A DNA stretch of 64,000 nucleotides from Pantoea stewartii subsp. stewartii (lineage in GTDB: Bacteria; Pseudomonadota; Gammaproteobacteria; Enterobacterales; Enterobacteriaceae). Of this stretch, positions 42,215-55,501 are shown piece after piece. The notes beneath the pieces were generated by a model. That model was not told where the DNA came from and made no database searches. It saw only the letters and a list, made by a program, of their open reading frames with translations. Within the stretch, counting starts at the first letter, position 1. Each line of letters opens with the position of its first letter. The translations under genes were made by a program, and so were the position numbers. Where the stretch lies: NCBI RefSeq assembly GCF_008801695.1, contig NZ_VZPF01000005.1, positions 1 through 64,000 on the forward strand, written 5' to 3'.

Positions 42215-43465
42215 TTACATGTTCGCGATAATTGCGTCGCCAAACTCACTACATTTCAGTAGTTTAGCGCCTTCCATCAGACGTTCAAAGTCATAGGTTA
42301 CGGTTTTGGCGTTAATCGCACCTTCCATACCTTTAACAATCAGGTCTGCGGCTTCGAACCATTCCATGTGACGCAGCATCATTTCAGCGGACAGAATCAC
42401 GGAACCTGGGTTCACTTTATCCTGACCTGCGTACTTCGGTGCCGTACCGTGGGTGGCTTCGAACAGCGCACATTCGTCACCGATGTTTGCGCCTGGTGCA
42501 ATACCGATACCGCCAACCTGCGCCGCCAGGGCGTCAGAGATGTAGTCACCGTTCAGGTTCATACAGGCGATAACGTCATATTCTGCCGGACGCAGCAGGA
42601 TTTGCTGCAGGAAGGCATCGGCGATCACGTCTTTTACGATGATCTCTTTACCAGTGTTTGGATTTTTAAATTTCATCCATGGGCCGCCATCGATCAGCTC
42701 GCCGCCGAACTCGTCTTTCACTAACTGGTAACCCCAGTCTTTGAAGGAGCCTTCGGTGAACTTCATGATGTTGCCTTTGTGTACCAGCGTCAGTGAATCA
42801 CGATTGTTAGTGATGGTATATTCCACTGCTGCACGGACCAGGCGCTTGGTGCCCTCTTCCGAACACGGTTTAACACCGATACCGCAGTTTTCTGGGAAGC
42901 GAATTTTCTTCACGCCCATTTCTTCACGCAGGAATTTGATGACTTTATCCGCTTCTGGCGTGCCCGCTTTCCATTCGATACCGGCATAGATATCTTCGGA
43001 GTTTTCGCGGAAGATCACCATATCAGTGTCTTCAGGACGTTTTACCGGGCTTGGTGTACCGGTGTAGTAGCGTACCGGACGCAGGCAAACGTACAGATCC
43101 AGTTCCTGACGCAGCGCAACGTTCAGAGAACGGATGCCGCCGCCAACTGGCGTGGTCAGTGGGCCTTTGATCGCTACGCGGTATTCTTTGATTAAATCGA
43201 GGGTTTCTTGCGGCAGCCAGACATCCTGACCGTAGAGTTCAACCGATTTTTCACCGGTATAAATCTCCATCCAGGAGATTTTACGCTCGCCGTTGTAGGC
43301 TTTTTTCACAGCGGCATCAACCACTTTCAGCATCACTGGTGACACATCAACGCCGATACCATCCCCTTCGATGTAAGGGATAACCGGGTTATTTGGGACA
43401 ACCAGTTTACCTTGATTCAGGGTGATTTTCTGACCTTCCGCCGGAACAACTACTTTGCTTTCCAT
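42215..43465 (-). CDS. icd: Isocitrate dehydrogenase (NADP)
   Basis: A 416-residue enzyme, the same length as in E. coli, converting isocitrate to 2-oxoglutarate in the TCA cycle. The segment [22 protein letters not shown] holds the regulatory Ser phosphorylated by AceK. Its 3' end is the integration site: the last codons may be supplied by the phage, as in e14 and phage 21, leaving icd functional. The other att copy lies outside the window. Confidence 0.95.
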   Translation of the reverse strand: MESKVVVPAEGQKITLNQGKLVVPNNPVIPYIEGDGIGVDVSPVMLKVVDAAVKKAYNGERKISWMEIYTGEKSVELYGQDVWLPQETLDLIKEYRVAIKGPLTTPVGGGIRSLNVALRQELDLYVCLRPVRYYTGTPSPVKRPEDTDMVIFRENSEDIYAGIEWKAGTPEADKVIKFLREEMGVKKIRFPENCGIGVKPCSEEGTKRLVRAAVEYTITNNRDSLTLVHKGNIMKFTEGSFKDWGYQLVKDEFGGELIDGGPWMKFKNPNTGKEIIVKDVIADAFLQQILLRPAEYDVIACMNLNGDYISDALAAQVGGIGIAPGANIGDECALFEATHGTAPKYAGQDKVNPGSVILSAEMMLRHMEWFEAADLIVKGMEGAINAKTVTYDFERLMEGAKLLKCSEFGDAIIANM

Positions 43466-43596
43466 TAACCTCTCCTTCGAGCGATTTTTTGTTAATGATT
43501 TGTAAGATGCGCGTCAATACTACTTGAATATTCACGCCACGCCAATCACCGCAATTTCGCGTTATAATGCGCTGAATGTTCCAGACTGCAAAGCGT

Positions 43597-44235
43597 ATGC
43601 GAAAAACTAATCAGACTTCTCATCCAAATAAACGATTCAGCCGACAAACACGTCCCGTGCATCGCAAGGCGTCCTCGCCGCCTGCCGTCCGCAGCGTGCT
43701 TCTGTTCAACAAACCCTTCGATGTTCTGCCGCAATTTACCGATGAAGCCGGCCGCCGCACCCTCAAAGATTTTATCGACGTGAGTGACGTTTACGCGGCG
43801 GGCCGACTCGATCGCGACAGCGAAGGACTGATGGTCCTGACTAACGATGGTCCGCTACAGGCGGCGCTGACGCAGCCCGGCAAGCGCACCGGCAAGATTT
43901 ACTATGTGCAGGTGGAAGGCGCGCCTGAGGAAACCGATCTACAACCTTTGCGCGATGGCGTTAATCTGAAAGATGGCCCGACGTTACCGGCTGGCGTCGA
44001 AAAAGTGGCTGAGCCCGACTGGTTGTGGCCGCGCCAGCCGCCGATTCGCGAGCGCAAAGCCATTCCAACACAGTGGCTGAAAATAACGCTTTTTGAAGGA
44101 CGTAACCGTCAGGTCAGACGTATGACGGCCCATATTGGCTTTCCAACCCTGCGTCTGGTGCGCTATGCCATGGGCGAGTTTACGCTGGGCGATTTGGCCC
44201 CGGGTGCCTGGCGCGATATCAGCGCACAAGATTGA
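43597..44235 (+). CDS. rluE: 23S rRNA pseudouridine synthase E
   Basis: A 212-residue pseudouridine synthase that acts on U2457 of 23S rRNA in E. coli. Motifs [17 protein letters not shown] (catalytic Asp) and [19 protein letters not shown] are present. I chose the ATG at 43597 because a TATAAT at 43563 would start transcription right at the earlier ATG (43576); the longer start remains possible. Divergent from icd. Confidence 0.9.
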   Translation: MRKTNQTSHPNKRFSRQTRPVHRKASSPPAVRSVLLFNKPFDVLPQFTDEAGRRTLKDFIDVSDVYAAGRLDRDSEGLMVLTNDGPLQAALTQPGKRTGKIYYVQVEGAPEETDLQPLRDGVNLKDGPTLPAGVEKVAEPDWLWPRQPPIRERKAIPTQWLKITLFEGRNRQVRRMTAHIGFPTLRLVRYAMGEFTLGDLAPGAWRDISAQD

Positions 44236-44283
44236 CTGCCATTATCATTTCCATAACTTTAAGTTAACAATTCAGGAGGATCG

Positions 44284-44757
44284 ATGTTTAAACCGCATGT
44301 CACCGTCGCGTGCCTGGTGCAGGCTCGGGGTGCATTACTGGTCGTTGAAGAACGCGTCAACGGCATCGCCACCTGGAACCAGCCTGCCGGTCATCTTGAA
44401 GCCGATGAAACGCTGCATGAAGCCGCATCACGGGAATTGTTTGAAGAGACCGGCATTCGGGCCGAAATGCAGTATTTTATCGGCATAAACCAGTAGATCG
44501 CCCCGGATAATACGCCTTTTGTGCGGTTTCTGTTTGGCGTGGATCTGGACGATATCCAGCCAACGGCTCCGCAGGACAGCGACATTGATTGCTGCTGGTG
44601 GGTCGCGCCAGAGCAGATTCTGTCGGCCTCTAACCTGCGTTCGCCCCTAGTTGCCGAAAGCGTACGCCGCTGGCAACAGGGCGTACGCTATCCGCTCGAC
44701 CTGATCAGCCCGTTCAACTGGCCGTTTCATGAAGGTGCGCACCCGCGTTCAGCGTGA
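44284..44757 (+). pseudogene. nudJ: nudJ interrupted by a premature TAG
   Basis: Frame 44284-44757 encodes the whole NudJ phosphatase, but codon 71 is TAG (44494-44496) where E. coli and relatives have Trp (TGG). The first part includes the Nudix box [22 protein letters not shown]; the rest resumes in frame with the conserved [11 protein letters not shown] single G-to-A change explains it. NudJ hydrolyses thiamine pyrimidine and nucleotide diphosphates. A truncated 70-residue product keeps the Nudix box but loses the C-terminal half. Confidence 0.85.
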
Positions 44758-44796
44758 TAGAATGCGCCGCCTGTTTTACTGTTTTGCGAGCTTGTG

Positions 44797-45909
44797 ATGT
44801 CTGATAACTGCCAGAAAAAAGTGATCGTCGGAATGTCCGGCGGCGTCGATTCTTCCGTTTCCGCCTGGTTACTGCAACAGCAGGGCTATCAGGTTGAAGG
44901 CCTGTTCATGAAGAACTGGGAGGAAGACGATGGCGAGGAATACTGTACCGCCGCTGACGATCTGGCGGATGCGCAAGCCGTGTGCGACAAGTTAGGTATT
45001 AAACTGCACAAAGTGAACTTTGCGGCAGAGTACTGGGACAATGTCTTTGAACACTTCCTGGAAGAGTACAAAGCGGGCCGCACTCCCAATCCCGATATCC
45101 TGTGTAATAAAGAAATCAAATTCAAGGCGTTTCTGGAGTTTGCCGCAGAGGATCTGGGTGCAGACTTCATCGCCACCGGGCACTATGTCCGCCGTCAGGA
45201 TATCGATGGCCGCAGCCACCTGCTGCGCGGTCTGGATGGTAACAAAGACCAGAGCTATTTCCTTTACACACTCAGCCACCAGCAAATCGCGCAGAGCCTG
45301 TTCCCGGTCGGCGAGCTGGAAAAGCCTGAAGTGCGTCGCATCGCTGAACAACTTGAGCTGGTGACGGCGAAGAAAAAAGACTCCACCGGCATTTGCTTCA
45401 TTGGTGAACGCAAGTTTACCGAATTCCTGGCGCGCTACCTCCCTGCCCAGCCGGGTGAAATTGAAACCGTCGACGGACAGATTGTGGGTGAGCACCAGGG
45501 CCTGATGTATCACACGCTCGGCCAGCGTAAAGGGCTGGGCATTGGCGGTCTTAAAGAAAGCAAAGACGATCCCTGGTACGTCGTTGATAAAGATGTGGCG
45601 CGCAACCGCCTGATCGTGGCGCAGGGCGGCGACCATCCCCGACTGATGTCAGTGGGTCTGATTGCCCAGCAGTTACACTGGGTTGATCGTCAGCCGCTAA
45701 CCTCACCGCTGCGTTGTACGGTGAAAACCCGCTACCGTCAGACCGATATCCCCTGCGAAATTATCCCGCACGGCGAGGATAAAATTGAAGTCCGGTTTGA
45801 TGAGCCCGTTGCTGCGGTCACGCCGGGTCAGTCTGCGGTGTTCTACCTTGATGAAGTCTGCCTGGGTGGCGGTATCATCGAAGAACGTTTGCCTTGGGTT
45901 GCCGCATAA
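44797..45909 (+). CDS. mnmA: tRNA-specific 2-thiouridylase
   Basis: A 370-residue enzyme making s2U34 in tRNA Lys, Glu and Gln. PP-loop GMSGGVDSS, catalytic Cys in CNKEIKF and second Cys in [12 protein letters not shown] are intact. ATG at 44797 gives [16 protein letters not shown]; a GTG sits 3 bases upstream. Follows nudJ and precedes hflD, as in E. coli. Confidence 0.95.
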   Translation: MSDNCQKKVIVGMSGGVDSSVSAWLLQQQGYQVEGLFMKNWEEDDGEEYCTAADDLADAQAVCDKLGIKLHKVNFAAEYWDNVFEHFLEEYKAGRTPNPDILCNKEIKFKAFLEFAAEDLGADFIATGHYVRRQDIDGRSHLLRGLDGNKDQSYFLYTLSHQQIAQSLFPVGELEKPEVRRIAEQLELVTAKKKDSTGICFIGERKFTEFLARYLPAQPGEIETVDGQIVGEHQGLMYHTLGQRKGLGIGGLKESKDDPWYVVDKDVARNRLIVAQGGDHPRLMSVGLIAQQLHWVDRQPLTSPLRCTVKTRYRQTDIPCEIIPHGEDKIEVRFDEPVAAVTPGQSAVFYLDEVCLGGGIIEERLPWVAA

Positions 45910-45943
45910 TACCGGTGGGAATAACGCGTAAACAGGAGTAACC

Positions 45944-47999
<2,056 letters not shown>

Positions 48000-48009
48000 T
48001 ATCCCTTCT

Positions 48010-48032
48010 GCAGACCGGTTCCCGCCGGTCTG
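48010..48032 (+). terminator. Hairpin after purB
   Basis: GCAGACCGG and CCGGTCTGC form a stem 10 bases after the purB stop. No T run follows, so termination may be partial. The PhoP box begins immediately after it. Confidence 0.45.
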
Positions 48033-48067
48033 CGTTAACCTGCTGTTTAATTCATTTCGCTTATACT
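48033..48067 (+). promoter_or_regulatory. phoP promoter with PhoP box
   Basis: CGTTAA-CCTGC-TGTTTA is a direct repeat with 11-base periodicity, the PhoP box form. A TATACT -10 lies 12 bases after it (48062-48067). Position upstream of phoP implies positive autoregulation, as in E. coli and Salmonella. Confidence 0.65.
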
Positions 48068-48105
48068 TATTTAAATTCGTTTCGATCTGATGCTAAGGAA
48101 ATCCT

Positions 48106-48774
48106 ATGCGTGTTCTGGTTGTGGAAGATAATGCCCTGCTGCGCCACCATCTTTCAGTACAACTGCGAGAAATGGGTCATCAGGTTGATGCTGCTGAAGA
48201 TGCCAAAGAAGCCGATTATTTTCTCCAGGAACATTTACCTGATATCGCGTTGGTTGATCTGGGCTTACCCGGTGAAGACGGCATGTCGTTAATTCGTCGC
48301 TGGCGCAATGATGCCGTGCGTCAGCCTATTCTGGTGCTGACCGCCCGTGAAGGCTGGCAGGCGAAAGTCGAAGCGCTGGAAGCCGGTGCGGATGATTACG
48401 TCACAAAACCGTTTCATATTGAAGAAGTTGCCGCACGCCTGCAGGCATTAATGCGCCGCAACAGTGGTCATGCGTCGCAAATTATTGCCATGCCGCCGTT
48501 TCAGGTCGATTTATCGCGTCGCGAACTGACGGTGAATGAAAGCCCGGTTAAGCTGACCGCCTTTGAATATACCATCGTGGAAACCTTAATTCGTAATGCG
48601 GGCAAAGTGGTGAGTAAAGATTCATTAATGTTGCAGCTGTATCCCGATGCGGAATTGCGTGAAAGCCACACGATCGATGTATTAATGGGCCGCCTGCGCA
48701 AAAAAATCCTCGCGCTGCATTCTGACGAAGTTATCGCTACCGTTCGCGGCCAGGGTTACCGCTTTGATCCCTGA
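48106..48774 (+). CDS. phoP: Response regulator PhoP
   Basis: A 222-residue OmpR-type regulator. Receiver phospho-acceptor Asp51 ([12 protein letters not shown]), then Lys in [11 protein letters not shown]-terminal winged helix with RGQGYRFDP at the end. Responds to PhoQ under low Mg2+, acidic pH and antimicrobial peptides. Stop overlaps the phoQ start. Confidence 0.95.
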   Translation: MRVLVVEDNALLRHHLSVQLREMGHQVDAAEDAKEADYFLQEHLPDIALVDLGLPGEDGMSLIRRWRNDAVRQPILVLTAREGWQAKVEALEAGADDYVTKPFHIEEVAARLQALMRRNSGHASQIIAMPPFQVDLSRRELTVNESPVKLTAFEYTIVETLIRNAGKVVSKDSLMLQLYPDAELRESHTIDVLMGRLRKKILALHSDEVIATVRGQGYRFDP

Positions 48775-50246
48775 TGATGTCCTGGCTTAAACGTTATCGC
48801 CCTATTTCGCTGCGGACACGCTTTTTACTGGCCTCCGCAGCCATCGTTCTCATTCTCTCGCTTTCTTATGGCATGGTCGCCGTGATTGGCTATGTGGTGA
48901 GTTTTGATAAAAACACCTATCGCGTGATGCGAGGCGAGAGTAATTTATTTTTTACCCTGGCACAGTGGAAAGATAATAAGCTGACAATTGCGCAGCCCGA
49001 GCGCACCATGCTTAATTTCCCCACCCTGGTATTTATTTATGATGAACACGGCAAGCTGCTCTGGCAGCAGCGTGATGTGCCGGAAATTCGTGAGAAGATT
49101 CAACCCGAATGGCTGTTAAAACCTGATTTCTACGAGATTGATACCAACAACAGCACCAGCCGGGCCGCCATGGGCGACAATCTGACGGCACAGCAGCAGC
49201 TTCATGCGTGGGATGATAACGACGATGACGATCAGGATACGTTTACCCATTCGGTTGCCGTCAACCGCTACGATGCCACCACCAACCTGCCCGCCCTGAC
49301 CATTGTGGTGGTCGATACCATTCCACAAGAGCTACAGCATTCCGATGTGGTCTGGTCATGGTTCAGCTATGTTCTGGCCGCTAACCTGATTTTAATTGTC
49401 CCGCTGTTCTGGCTGGCGGCGCACTGGAGTTTACGGCCGATTGGGCATCTGACGCTTCAGGTACGCGAACTGGAAACCGGACAGCGTGAAAATCTGGACG
49501 ATAAGCCCCCGCAGGAGCTGCGTTCGCTGGTGCGTAACCTCAATCTGTTGCTGACCAACGAGCGTCAACGTTACACGCGTTACCGCACGACGCTGGCCGA
49601 CCTGACCCACAGCCTGAAAACACCGCTGGCGGTCCTGCAAAGTACCCTGCGTTCGCTGCGCGGCGGAAAAGAGTTAACCATCGAACAGGCCGAGCCGGTG
49701 ATGCTGGAGCAGATCAGCCGCATCTCTCAGCAGGTCGGTTATTACCTGCACCGAGCCAGCATGCAGGCCGATCATAATCCCCTGCAGCGTGATCTGCATT
49801 CGGTATCGGGTTTACTGGACAGCCTGTGCTCGGCACTGAATAAAGTGTATCAGCGTAAAGGGGTGGAAATTACCCTGGATATTTCCCCGGAAATCACCTT
49901 CTTTGGCGATCAGAACGACTTTATGGAAGTGATGGGCAATGTGCTGGATAACGCCTGCAAATACTGTCTGGAATTTATTGAGGTCAGTGCTCATCAGACC
50001 GAAGATGCGCTGCACATTTATATTGATGATGACGGTCCGGGCATTCCGGAAAGTAAACGCGACCTGATTTTCGTGCGGGGACAGCGCGTCGACACCATGC
50101 GACCAGGCCAGGGGCTCGGGCTGGCCGTGGTGCGAGATATCCTTGAGCAGTACGCCGGTAATGTCATCGCCTCCAGCAGCCCGTTAGGCGGTGCGCGCAT
50201 GGAAGTCGTATTTCAGCGTCAGGAAATGGAACATCGCCGCGAGTAG
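48774..50246 (+). CDS. phoQ: Sensor kinase PhoQ
   Basis: A 490-residue two-TM kinase. The periplasmic sensor has an acidic patch ([11 protein letters not shown]), the surface that in PhoQ senses divalent cations and peptides. Catalytic His is in LTHSLKTPL (about residue 279); N box ENVLDNACK-like region and G box [10 protein letters not shown] follow. Start could be the first or second ATG of the tandem at 48774/48777. Confidence 0.9.
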   Translation: MMSWLKRYRPISLRTRFLLASAAIVLILSLSYGMVAVIGYVVSFDKNTYRVMRGESNLFFTLAQWKDNKLTIAQPERTMLNFPTLVFIYDEHGKLLWQQRDVPEIREKIQPEWLLKPDFYEIDTNNSTSRAAMGDNLTAQQQLHAWDDNDDDDQDTFTHSVAVNRYDATTNLPALTIVVVDTIPQELQHSDVVWSWFSYVLAANLILIVPLFWLAAHWSLRPIGHLTLQVRELETGQRENLDDKPPQELRSLVRNLNLLLTNERQRYTRYRTTLADLTHSLKTPLAVLQSTLRSLRGGKELTIEQAEPVMLEQISRISQQVGYYLHRASMQADHNPLQRDLHSVSGLLDSLCSALNKVYQRKGVEITLDISPEITFFGDQNDFMEVMGNVLDNACKYCLEFIEVSAHQTEDALHIYIDDDGPGIPESKRDLIFVRGQRVDTMRPGQGLGLAVVRDILEQYAGNVIASSSPLGGARMEVVFQRQEMEHRRE

Positions 50247-50302
50247 TTCAGGCTGCGGGCTGTTATACTTGCAGGTATTTTCAGCCCTTAGCGGACTTTC
50301 TT

Positions 50303-51427
50303 ATGGATTATCAGCTCGATCTCAACTGGCCCGATTTTATTCAGCGTTACTGGCAAAAGCGCCCGGTAGTGCTGAAGCGTGGCTTTAAAAATTTTATCGA
50401 TCCCATTTCGCCGGATGAACTGGCGGGCTTAGCCATGGAAAATGAGGTCGACAGTCGGCTGGTCAGCCAGCCAAACGGAAAGTGGCAGGTCAGCCATGGT
50501 CCATTTGAAAGCTACGATCACCTGGGCGAAAACAACTGGTCACTGCTGGTTCAGGCGGTCAATCACTGGCATGAGCCCTCTGCCGCGCTGATGCGCCCTT
50601 TCCGCTTTCTGCCGGACTGGCGCATTGACGATCTGATGATCTCGTTCTCCGTGCCCGGCGGCGGCGTGGGTCCGCATTTCGATCAGTACGATGTGTTTAT
50701 TATTCAGGGCACCGGCCGCCGCCGCTGGCGCGTCGGGGAAAAAGTGCCGATGAAACAGCACTGCCCGCATCCTGACCTGCTGCAGGTCGAGCCGTTTGAC
50801 GCCATTATCGATGAAGAAATGGAACCGGGCGATATTCTCTATATTCCGCCGGGTTTCCCGCATGAAGGCTACTCCCTCGAAAATGCGCTGAACTACTCTG
50901 TAGGGTTCCGCGCGCCCAGCGGACGTGAACTCATCAGCGGCTTCGCCGATTATGCGCTGGCCAACGAGCTGGGCAGCCTGCGTTATACCGATCCCGATGT
51001 GCCTTCGCGCGACTGCCCGTCGCTGATTTTGCCTGAAGAAGTGGAAGGCTTACGCAAGGTGATGCTGGATGTGGTGAATCAGCCTGCGCATTTTGAGCAG
51101 TGGCTGGGCGAATTTATTTCACAATCACGCCACGAACTTGACGTTGCGCCACCGGAACCGCCTTATCAGCCCGATGAAATCTATGATGCGCTGCAACAGG
51201 GCGATGTATTGTCCCGTCTGGGTGGATTACGCGTCCTGACGCTGGGCGATGCGATTTATATCAACGGCGAGCGCGTCGAATGCGCCGATCCGCGCGTGAT
51301 GTCCGTGCTGGCACATCGTGATGAAATCACCCTGGATGATTTGGGAGAGGCTCTTGACGATCCGGCCGTGCTGGCGCAGATTGCCGGGCTGATTAACGCA
51401 GGTTACTGGTATTTCGGCGCTGAATAA
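50303..51427 (+). CDS. roxA: Ribosomal protein L16 arginine hydroxylase
   Basis: A 374-residue 2-oxoglutarate/Fe(II) oxygenase (YcfD) that hydroxylates Arg81 of L16. Iron ligands His125, Asp127 (PHFDQYD) and His187 (FPHEGYS) are visible, at the same positions as in E. coli. Downstream of phoQ as in E. coli. Confidence 0.9.
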   Translation: MDYQLDLNWPDFIQRYWQKRPVVLKRGFKNFIDPISPDELAGLAMENEVDSRLVSQPNGKWQVSHGPFESYDHLGENNWSLLVQAVNHWHEPSAALMRPFRFLPDWRIDDLMISFSVPGGGVGPHFDQYDVFIIQGTGRRRWRVGEKVPMKQHCPHPDLLQVEPFDAIIDEEMEPGDILYIPPGFPHEGYSLENALNYSVGFRAPSGRELISGFADYALANELGSLRYTDPDVPSRDCPSLILPEEVEGLRKVMLDVVNQPAHFEQWLGEFISQSRHELDVAPPEPPYQPDEIYDALQQGDVLSRLGGLRVLTLGDAIYINGERVECADPRVMSVLAHRDEITLDDLGEALDDPAVLAQIAGLINAGYWYFGAE

Positions 51428-51462
51428 ACCGCTGGAGAAGTGTTGTTCCCATCCGTTTACGC

Positions 51463-51500
51463 CGTCTCCTCGCCCGGCCCGGACGAGGAGACGTTGTTTT
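51463..51500. terminator. Terminator between roxA and pepT
   Basis: CGTCTCCTCG and CGAGGAGACG form a perfect 10-base stem with an 11-base loop and then TTGTTTT on the plus strand. The two genes converge here. It overlaps the pepT stop. Confidence 0.8.
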
Positions 51501-52728
51501 AACCTTTCTTCTGACCGGCCAGTTCTGCCAGGCGAACGATGACGTCGACGGACTGCGCCATGATGTTCAGCGAGGCAAACTCGTGCTTGCCGTGGTAGTT
51601 ATAGCCCCCGGTAAACAGGTTTGGACAGGGCAATCCTTTCCATGACAGGGACGAACCGTCAGTACCGCCGCGAATCGGTTTCACCACCGGCTCGATGCCG
51701 CAGTCACGCATCGCCTGTAAGGCCAGATCGATAATATGCGGGAAAGGTTCGACTTTTTCGCGCATATTGCGATAGCTGTTGCTGATCTCTACCGTAATAC
51801 CACAGCCGGGATGCAGGTCTTTATTGATCTCATCCGCAATTTACTGCAGTGTGCGTTTGCGTTGTTCAAACGCCTCGGTATCAAAATCACGAATGATGTA
51901 GTGCAGCTCAGCGTGCTCAACCGTGCCTTTCATCTGGTGCAGATGAAAGAAGCCCTCATAACCGTCTGTCCATTCCGGCTTCTCTTTCGCAGGCAACGCT
52001 GCACTGAAACGCGTCGCCAGCTCCAGCGCATTGACCATGACATTTTTCGCAGACCCGGGATGAACATTGTTGCCCACGACTTTCACCAGCGCCGAGGCCG
52101 CATTGAAGTTTTCGTATTCAAATTCGCCCAGATCGCTGCCGTCGACGGTATAGGCCCAGTCAGCCGCAAAGCCTTCAACATCGAAATGCGACGTGCCCCG
52201 CCCAATCTCTTCGTCTGGGGTAAAGGCAACGCGAATGGCACCGTGCGGAATATCGCCTTCCGCCAGTCTGGCCATGGCCGTCATGATCTCGGCAATGCCC
52301 GCTTTATCATCCGCGCCCAGCAGGGTTTTGCCATCGGTGGTGATCAGGGTGTGACCGATAAGCTTATGCAACACGGGGAACATGACCGGTGACAGCACTT
52401 CATCACCATTGCCCAACGCGATATCGCCGCCCCGGTAGTTTTCGATGATTTGCGGATTAACATGTTTCGCGGTGAAATCCGGTGAGGTATCCATGTGCGA
52501 AATAAAGCCCACCACCGGCGTTGGCCAGTCCACATTGGCCGGTAGCGTGCCCATCACACAACAGTGATCGCTCAGGCTGACATCCACAAAACCCATGGCC
52601 AGCAGTTCTTCCTGCAACTGGCGGGCCAGTACCCACTGACCTTCGCTGCTGGGCACCTGACGTGCCTGCGGTTTTGCCTGCGTCTCTACTGCCACATAAC
52701 GCAAAAAGCGTTCTAATAGTTGCTTCAT
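51499..52728 (-). pseudogene. pepT: pepT interrupted by a premature TAA
   Basis: Frame 52728-51499 encodes a full peptidase T (409 codons), but codon 296 is TAA (51841-51843), between RKRTLQ and IADEIN. Metal ligands His78, Asp80, Asp140 (GADDKAG) and TPDEEIG are before the stop; the last ligand in NYHGKHE is lost. The remainder stays in frame, so one base change explains it. PepT is a periplasm/cytosol tripeptidase; loss is normally tolerated. Confidence 0.85.
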
Positions 52729-53301
52729 ATGCCATCCTTAAAATTTACCGCCGGTCATTATTGATAAACCGGCAAGACATTGTGTTGCGTCAAATCATTA
52801 TCGTTCAGGTTAAGGCTGCCGGGACATATTCCGCACGCCAGACAGCATAAAAAAACGGGTAATCGCTGGTTTTTGCGGCGGTTAACGCAATCCTGCCCTG
52901 CATCACCCAGATTCAGAGCCAAAACCGGGGCGCGTTTTTTTCCGCTATCGCGGCCCTTTTCTTTGCTGACAGGCTGCCGGGTCAGCAGACAGAAATATTA
53001 ATAAGGTAAGCACGCACACAGCCGTTTCGGGCTCCTGTAACCTTTGTGATGCGCCCCGGGAAGCATCCGGCTGCGCTTAATCATACGGCGGCGGAGTTTA
53101 ACGCGACTGAGGATGAGAGGAGGCAGGCAACAGCCGCGTGCCGTTCGGAAACCACACGCAGGCCGTTAACCTGTGCATCAACAGGCGGCCTGACTCCCTG
53201 CCGCAGCAGGGCTGCCGTAAACCCTGAGGCCGGCGTGTGGCACGACCGTCTTATTGATGAAAGTGTTTTCTTTCAGGTGTGCGGTGGCATCACACACAAG
53301 A
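52729..53301. other. Gene-free interval between pepT and cobB
   Basis: 573 bases without a convincing gene. In E. coli potABCD lies between pepT and cobB; no residual pot protein is visible in any frame. The interval contains GC-rich, irregular sequence with short CCGG/GGCC repeats. Confidence 0.6.
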
Positions 53302-54135
53302 TTATTTGTGCAGCCCGTGCAACAGCTTATGTACGAAGGCGGGAACCACTTCACTTGCGAGCCCGTAGTGACTTTCGGCAAACTCATTGCCCACCTGGCT
53401 GGGCTCCAGATTCAGTTCCACCGTATGCGCGCCTTGCAGCTTTGCCTCATGAACAAAGCCCGCCGCGGGATACACGTGGCATGAGGTGCCGATGGCGATA
53501 AACAGATCGGCCTGTTCCAGCGCCTGGTAGATGTCTTCCATACCCAGCGGCATTTCGCCAAACCAGACGACATGGGGGCGCAGGACAGAGGGAAACTGAC
53601 AGCAGGTACACCGGTCGTTCTCCGTGACGTCTTCCTGCCAGTCGATCACCTGTCCGCTACTGGCACAGCGCACTTTTAACAATTCGCCGTGCATATGCAG
53701 CACACGGCTGTTGCCCGCGCGCTCGTGCAAGTTATCGATATTTTGCGTGACAAGGAAAAAGTTGTCGCCCAGCACCTGTTCCAGTTCTGCCAGCGCCAGA
53801 TGCGCGGCATTGGGCTGGATCTCGGGCTGCTGAAGCTGCTGACGCCGCGCGTTATAAAAGCGCTGCACCAGCGCCGGATCACGTCGGAAACCTTCTGGCG
53901 TGGCGACATCTTCAACCCGATGCTCTTCCCATAATCCGTCTGCGGCACGAAAGGTCCTGATACCAGATTCGGCGGATATCCCTGCCCCCGTTAACACGAC
54001 GATGCGCGGCAACGGGTGCGCCGCCAGTTCGGCCTGACGATCGCGTTCGAAAATACGCTGGCGAAAGCGCTGATGCACTTTCCTGCGTGTTTTCTTCAGG
54101 CGGGCAAGTCGTATACGGCGACGAGGTGTACGCAT
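53302..54135 (-). CDS. cobB: NAD-dependent protein deacylase CobB
   Basis: A 277-residue sirtuin. NAD-binding [20 protein letters not shown], catalytic His in [18 protein letters not shown] and the zinc Cys set (CASSG, CTCCQ) are intact. The first 35 residues are Arg/Lys-rich, as in the long E. coli form. In E. coli nagK lies between cobB and lolE; it is missing here. Confidence 0.92.
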   Translation of the reverse strand: MRTPRRRIRLARLKKTRRKVHQRFRQRIFERDRQAELAAHPLPRIVVLTGAGISAESGIRTFRAADGLWEEHRVEDVATPEGFRRDPALVQRFYNARRQQLQQPEIQPNAAHLALAELEQVLGDNFFLVTQNIDNLHERAGNSRVLHMHGELLKVRCASSGQVIDWQEDVTENDRCTCCQFPSVLRPHVVWFGEMPLGMEDIYQALEQADLFIAIGTSCHVYPAAGFVHEAKLQGAHTVELNLEPSQVGNEFAESHYGLASEVVPAFVHKLLHGLHK

Positions 54136-54256
54136 AAAGTCTCCTGGTGCGGTGAGTAAAACGTCCGCAGGTCAATCAACAAAGTTTGGGCCAGTTGGCC
54201 CGACAATCCAAAGAACAGGGCCGACAGCGCAGCATGAACGGCGCTGTCTGGTACGA

Positions 54257-55501
54257 CTACTGTCCACTCAGGACACGCGCCGGATCGATGCGGCTGGCGC
54301 GCCGTGCGGGATACCAACTTGCCAGCAGGCTTAGCACAATAGCGGTAATCAGTACTGAAAACACGTCCAGCCAGTGCAATTCAGACGGCAGGAAGTCGAT
54401 GAAGTAGATATCGCCGGCTAACAAATGGTGACCGGTCAGCGTTTCAAGACCTTTCATCAGCGATGTCAGATTCAGCGCCACCAGTACACCGACCACCACG
54501 CCGCTCACGCTGCCCAGCAGGCCTGCCAGCAGGCCGTACCAGATAAAAATTGCCCGAATCAGGCCATCTTTTGCGCCCAGCGTCCGCAGAACGGCGATAT
54601 CACTGCTCTTGTCTTTAACGGCCATCACCAGTGTCGACACAATGTTGAAACAGGCGACGCCGATCACCAGCACCATGGCCAGGTACATGATGGCGCGAAT
54701 CATCTGGATATCGCGGTACATATAACCGTAGGTGCCAATCCAGCTTTTGATATACACGTAAGCGTGCGTCACTTCACCCGCCGCGCGCACCAGTTTGGCC
54801 GCCTGGAAGGGATCGTTCATCTTCAGCGCGATGCCGGTCACGCTGTCACCCATATCCAGATACTGCTGCGCGTCCGCCAGCGGCACCAGAGCCAGGCTGT
54901 GATCCAGCATTCCGCTCAGCTGCAAAATACCGCTCACCTGCAGGCGAATACGTTTGGGTTGCAGGAGCTTATTCTCACCGTCGTTGTTCGGGATCATGAT
55001 GGTGATCCAGTCGCCCTGCTTCACGTTGAGCGCCTTTGCGATACCACCACCGAGGATGATTTGTTGTTTCCCTGCCGCAAAGGATGACCAGGCATTGTCG
55101 GTGACAAAAGAAGGTAAGGCACTCAGCCGTGGCTCCTGTGCCGGATCCACGCCTTTCACCTGCAACGCTTCCATCTTCGCGCCACTTTCAATCAGGCCGG
55201 TAAAGTTGACATAGGGCGCGGCAGCCGCGATGCCAGGCACCTGCTCAATCGGCGCGATCAATGACTGCCAGCGCTGAAAAGGCTGATTAACGGCTTCGAT
55301 TTCACCGTGCGGGACCACGGCAAGAATGCGTTTATTCAGCTCACGCTCGAAGCCGTTCATGGCGCTCAGGCTAATGATCAGCACCGCAACGCCGAGTGCA
55401 ATGCCCACGGTGGAAATCACCGAGATCAGCGACACCATGCCGCCGCGACGACGGCCACGGCTAAAACGCAGCCCCAATAACAGTGATAGCGACGATCCCA
55501 T
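54257..55501 (-). CDS. lolE: LolCDE transporter permease LolE
   Basis: A 414-residue inner-membrane permease for outer-membrane lipoprotein release. An N-terminal membrane helix ([20 protein letters not shown]), a large periplasmic domain and three C-terminal helices are present. Its ATG overlaps the end of lolD. Ends about 120 bases before cobB. Confidence 0.93.
   Translation of the reverse strand: MGSSLSLLLGLRFSRGRRRGGMVSLISVISTVGIALGVAVLIISLSAMNGFERELNKRILAVVPHGEIEAVNQPFQRWQSLIAPIEQVPGIAAAAPYVNFTGLIESGAKMEALQVKGVDPAQEPRLSALPSFVTDNAWSSFAAGKQQIILGGGIAKALNVKQGDWITIMIPNNDGENKLLQPKRIRLQVSGILQLSGMLDHSLALVPLADAQQYLDMGDSVTGIALKMNDPFQAAKLVRAAGEVTHAYVYIKSWIGTYGYMYRDIQMIRAIMYLAMVLVIGVACFNIVSTLVMAVKDKSSDIAVLRTLGAKDGLIRAIFIWYGLLAGLLGSVSGVVVGVLVALNLTSLMKGLETLTGHHLLAGDIYFIDFLPSELHWLDVFSVLITAIVLSLLASWYPARRASRIDPARVLSGQ

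Noticed and set aside
53046-53501. 151-codon plus-strand frame in the pepT-cobB gap
   Set aside because: Composition is that of GC-rich non-coding DNA, and it runs into antisense cobB.
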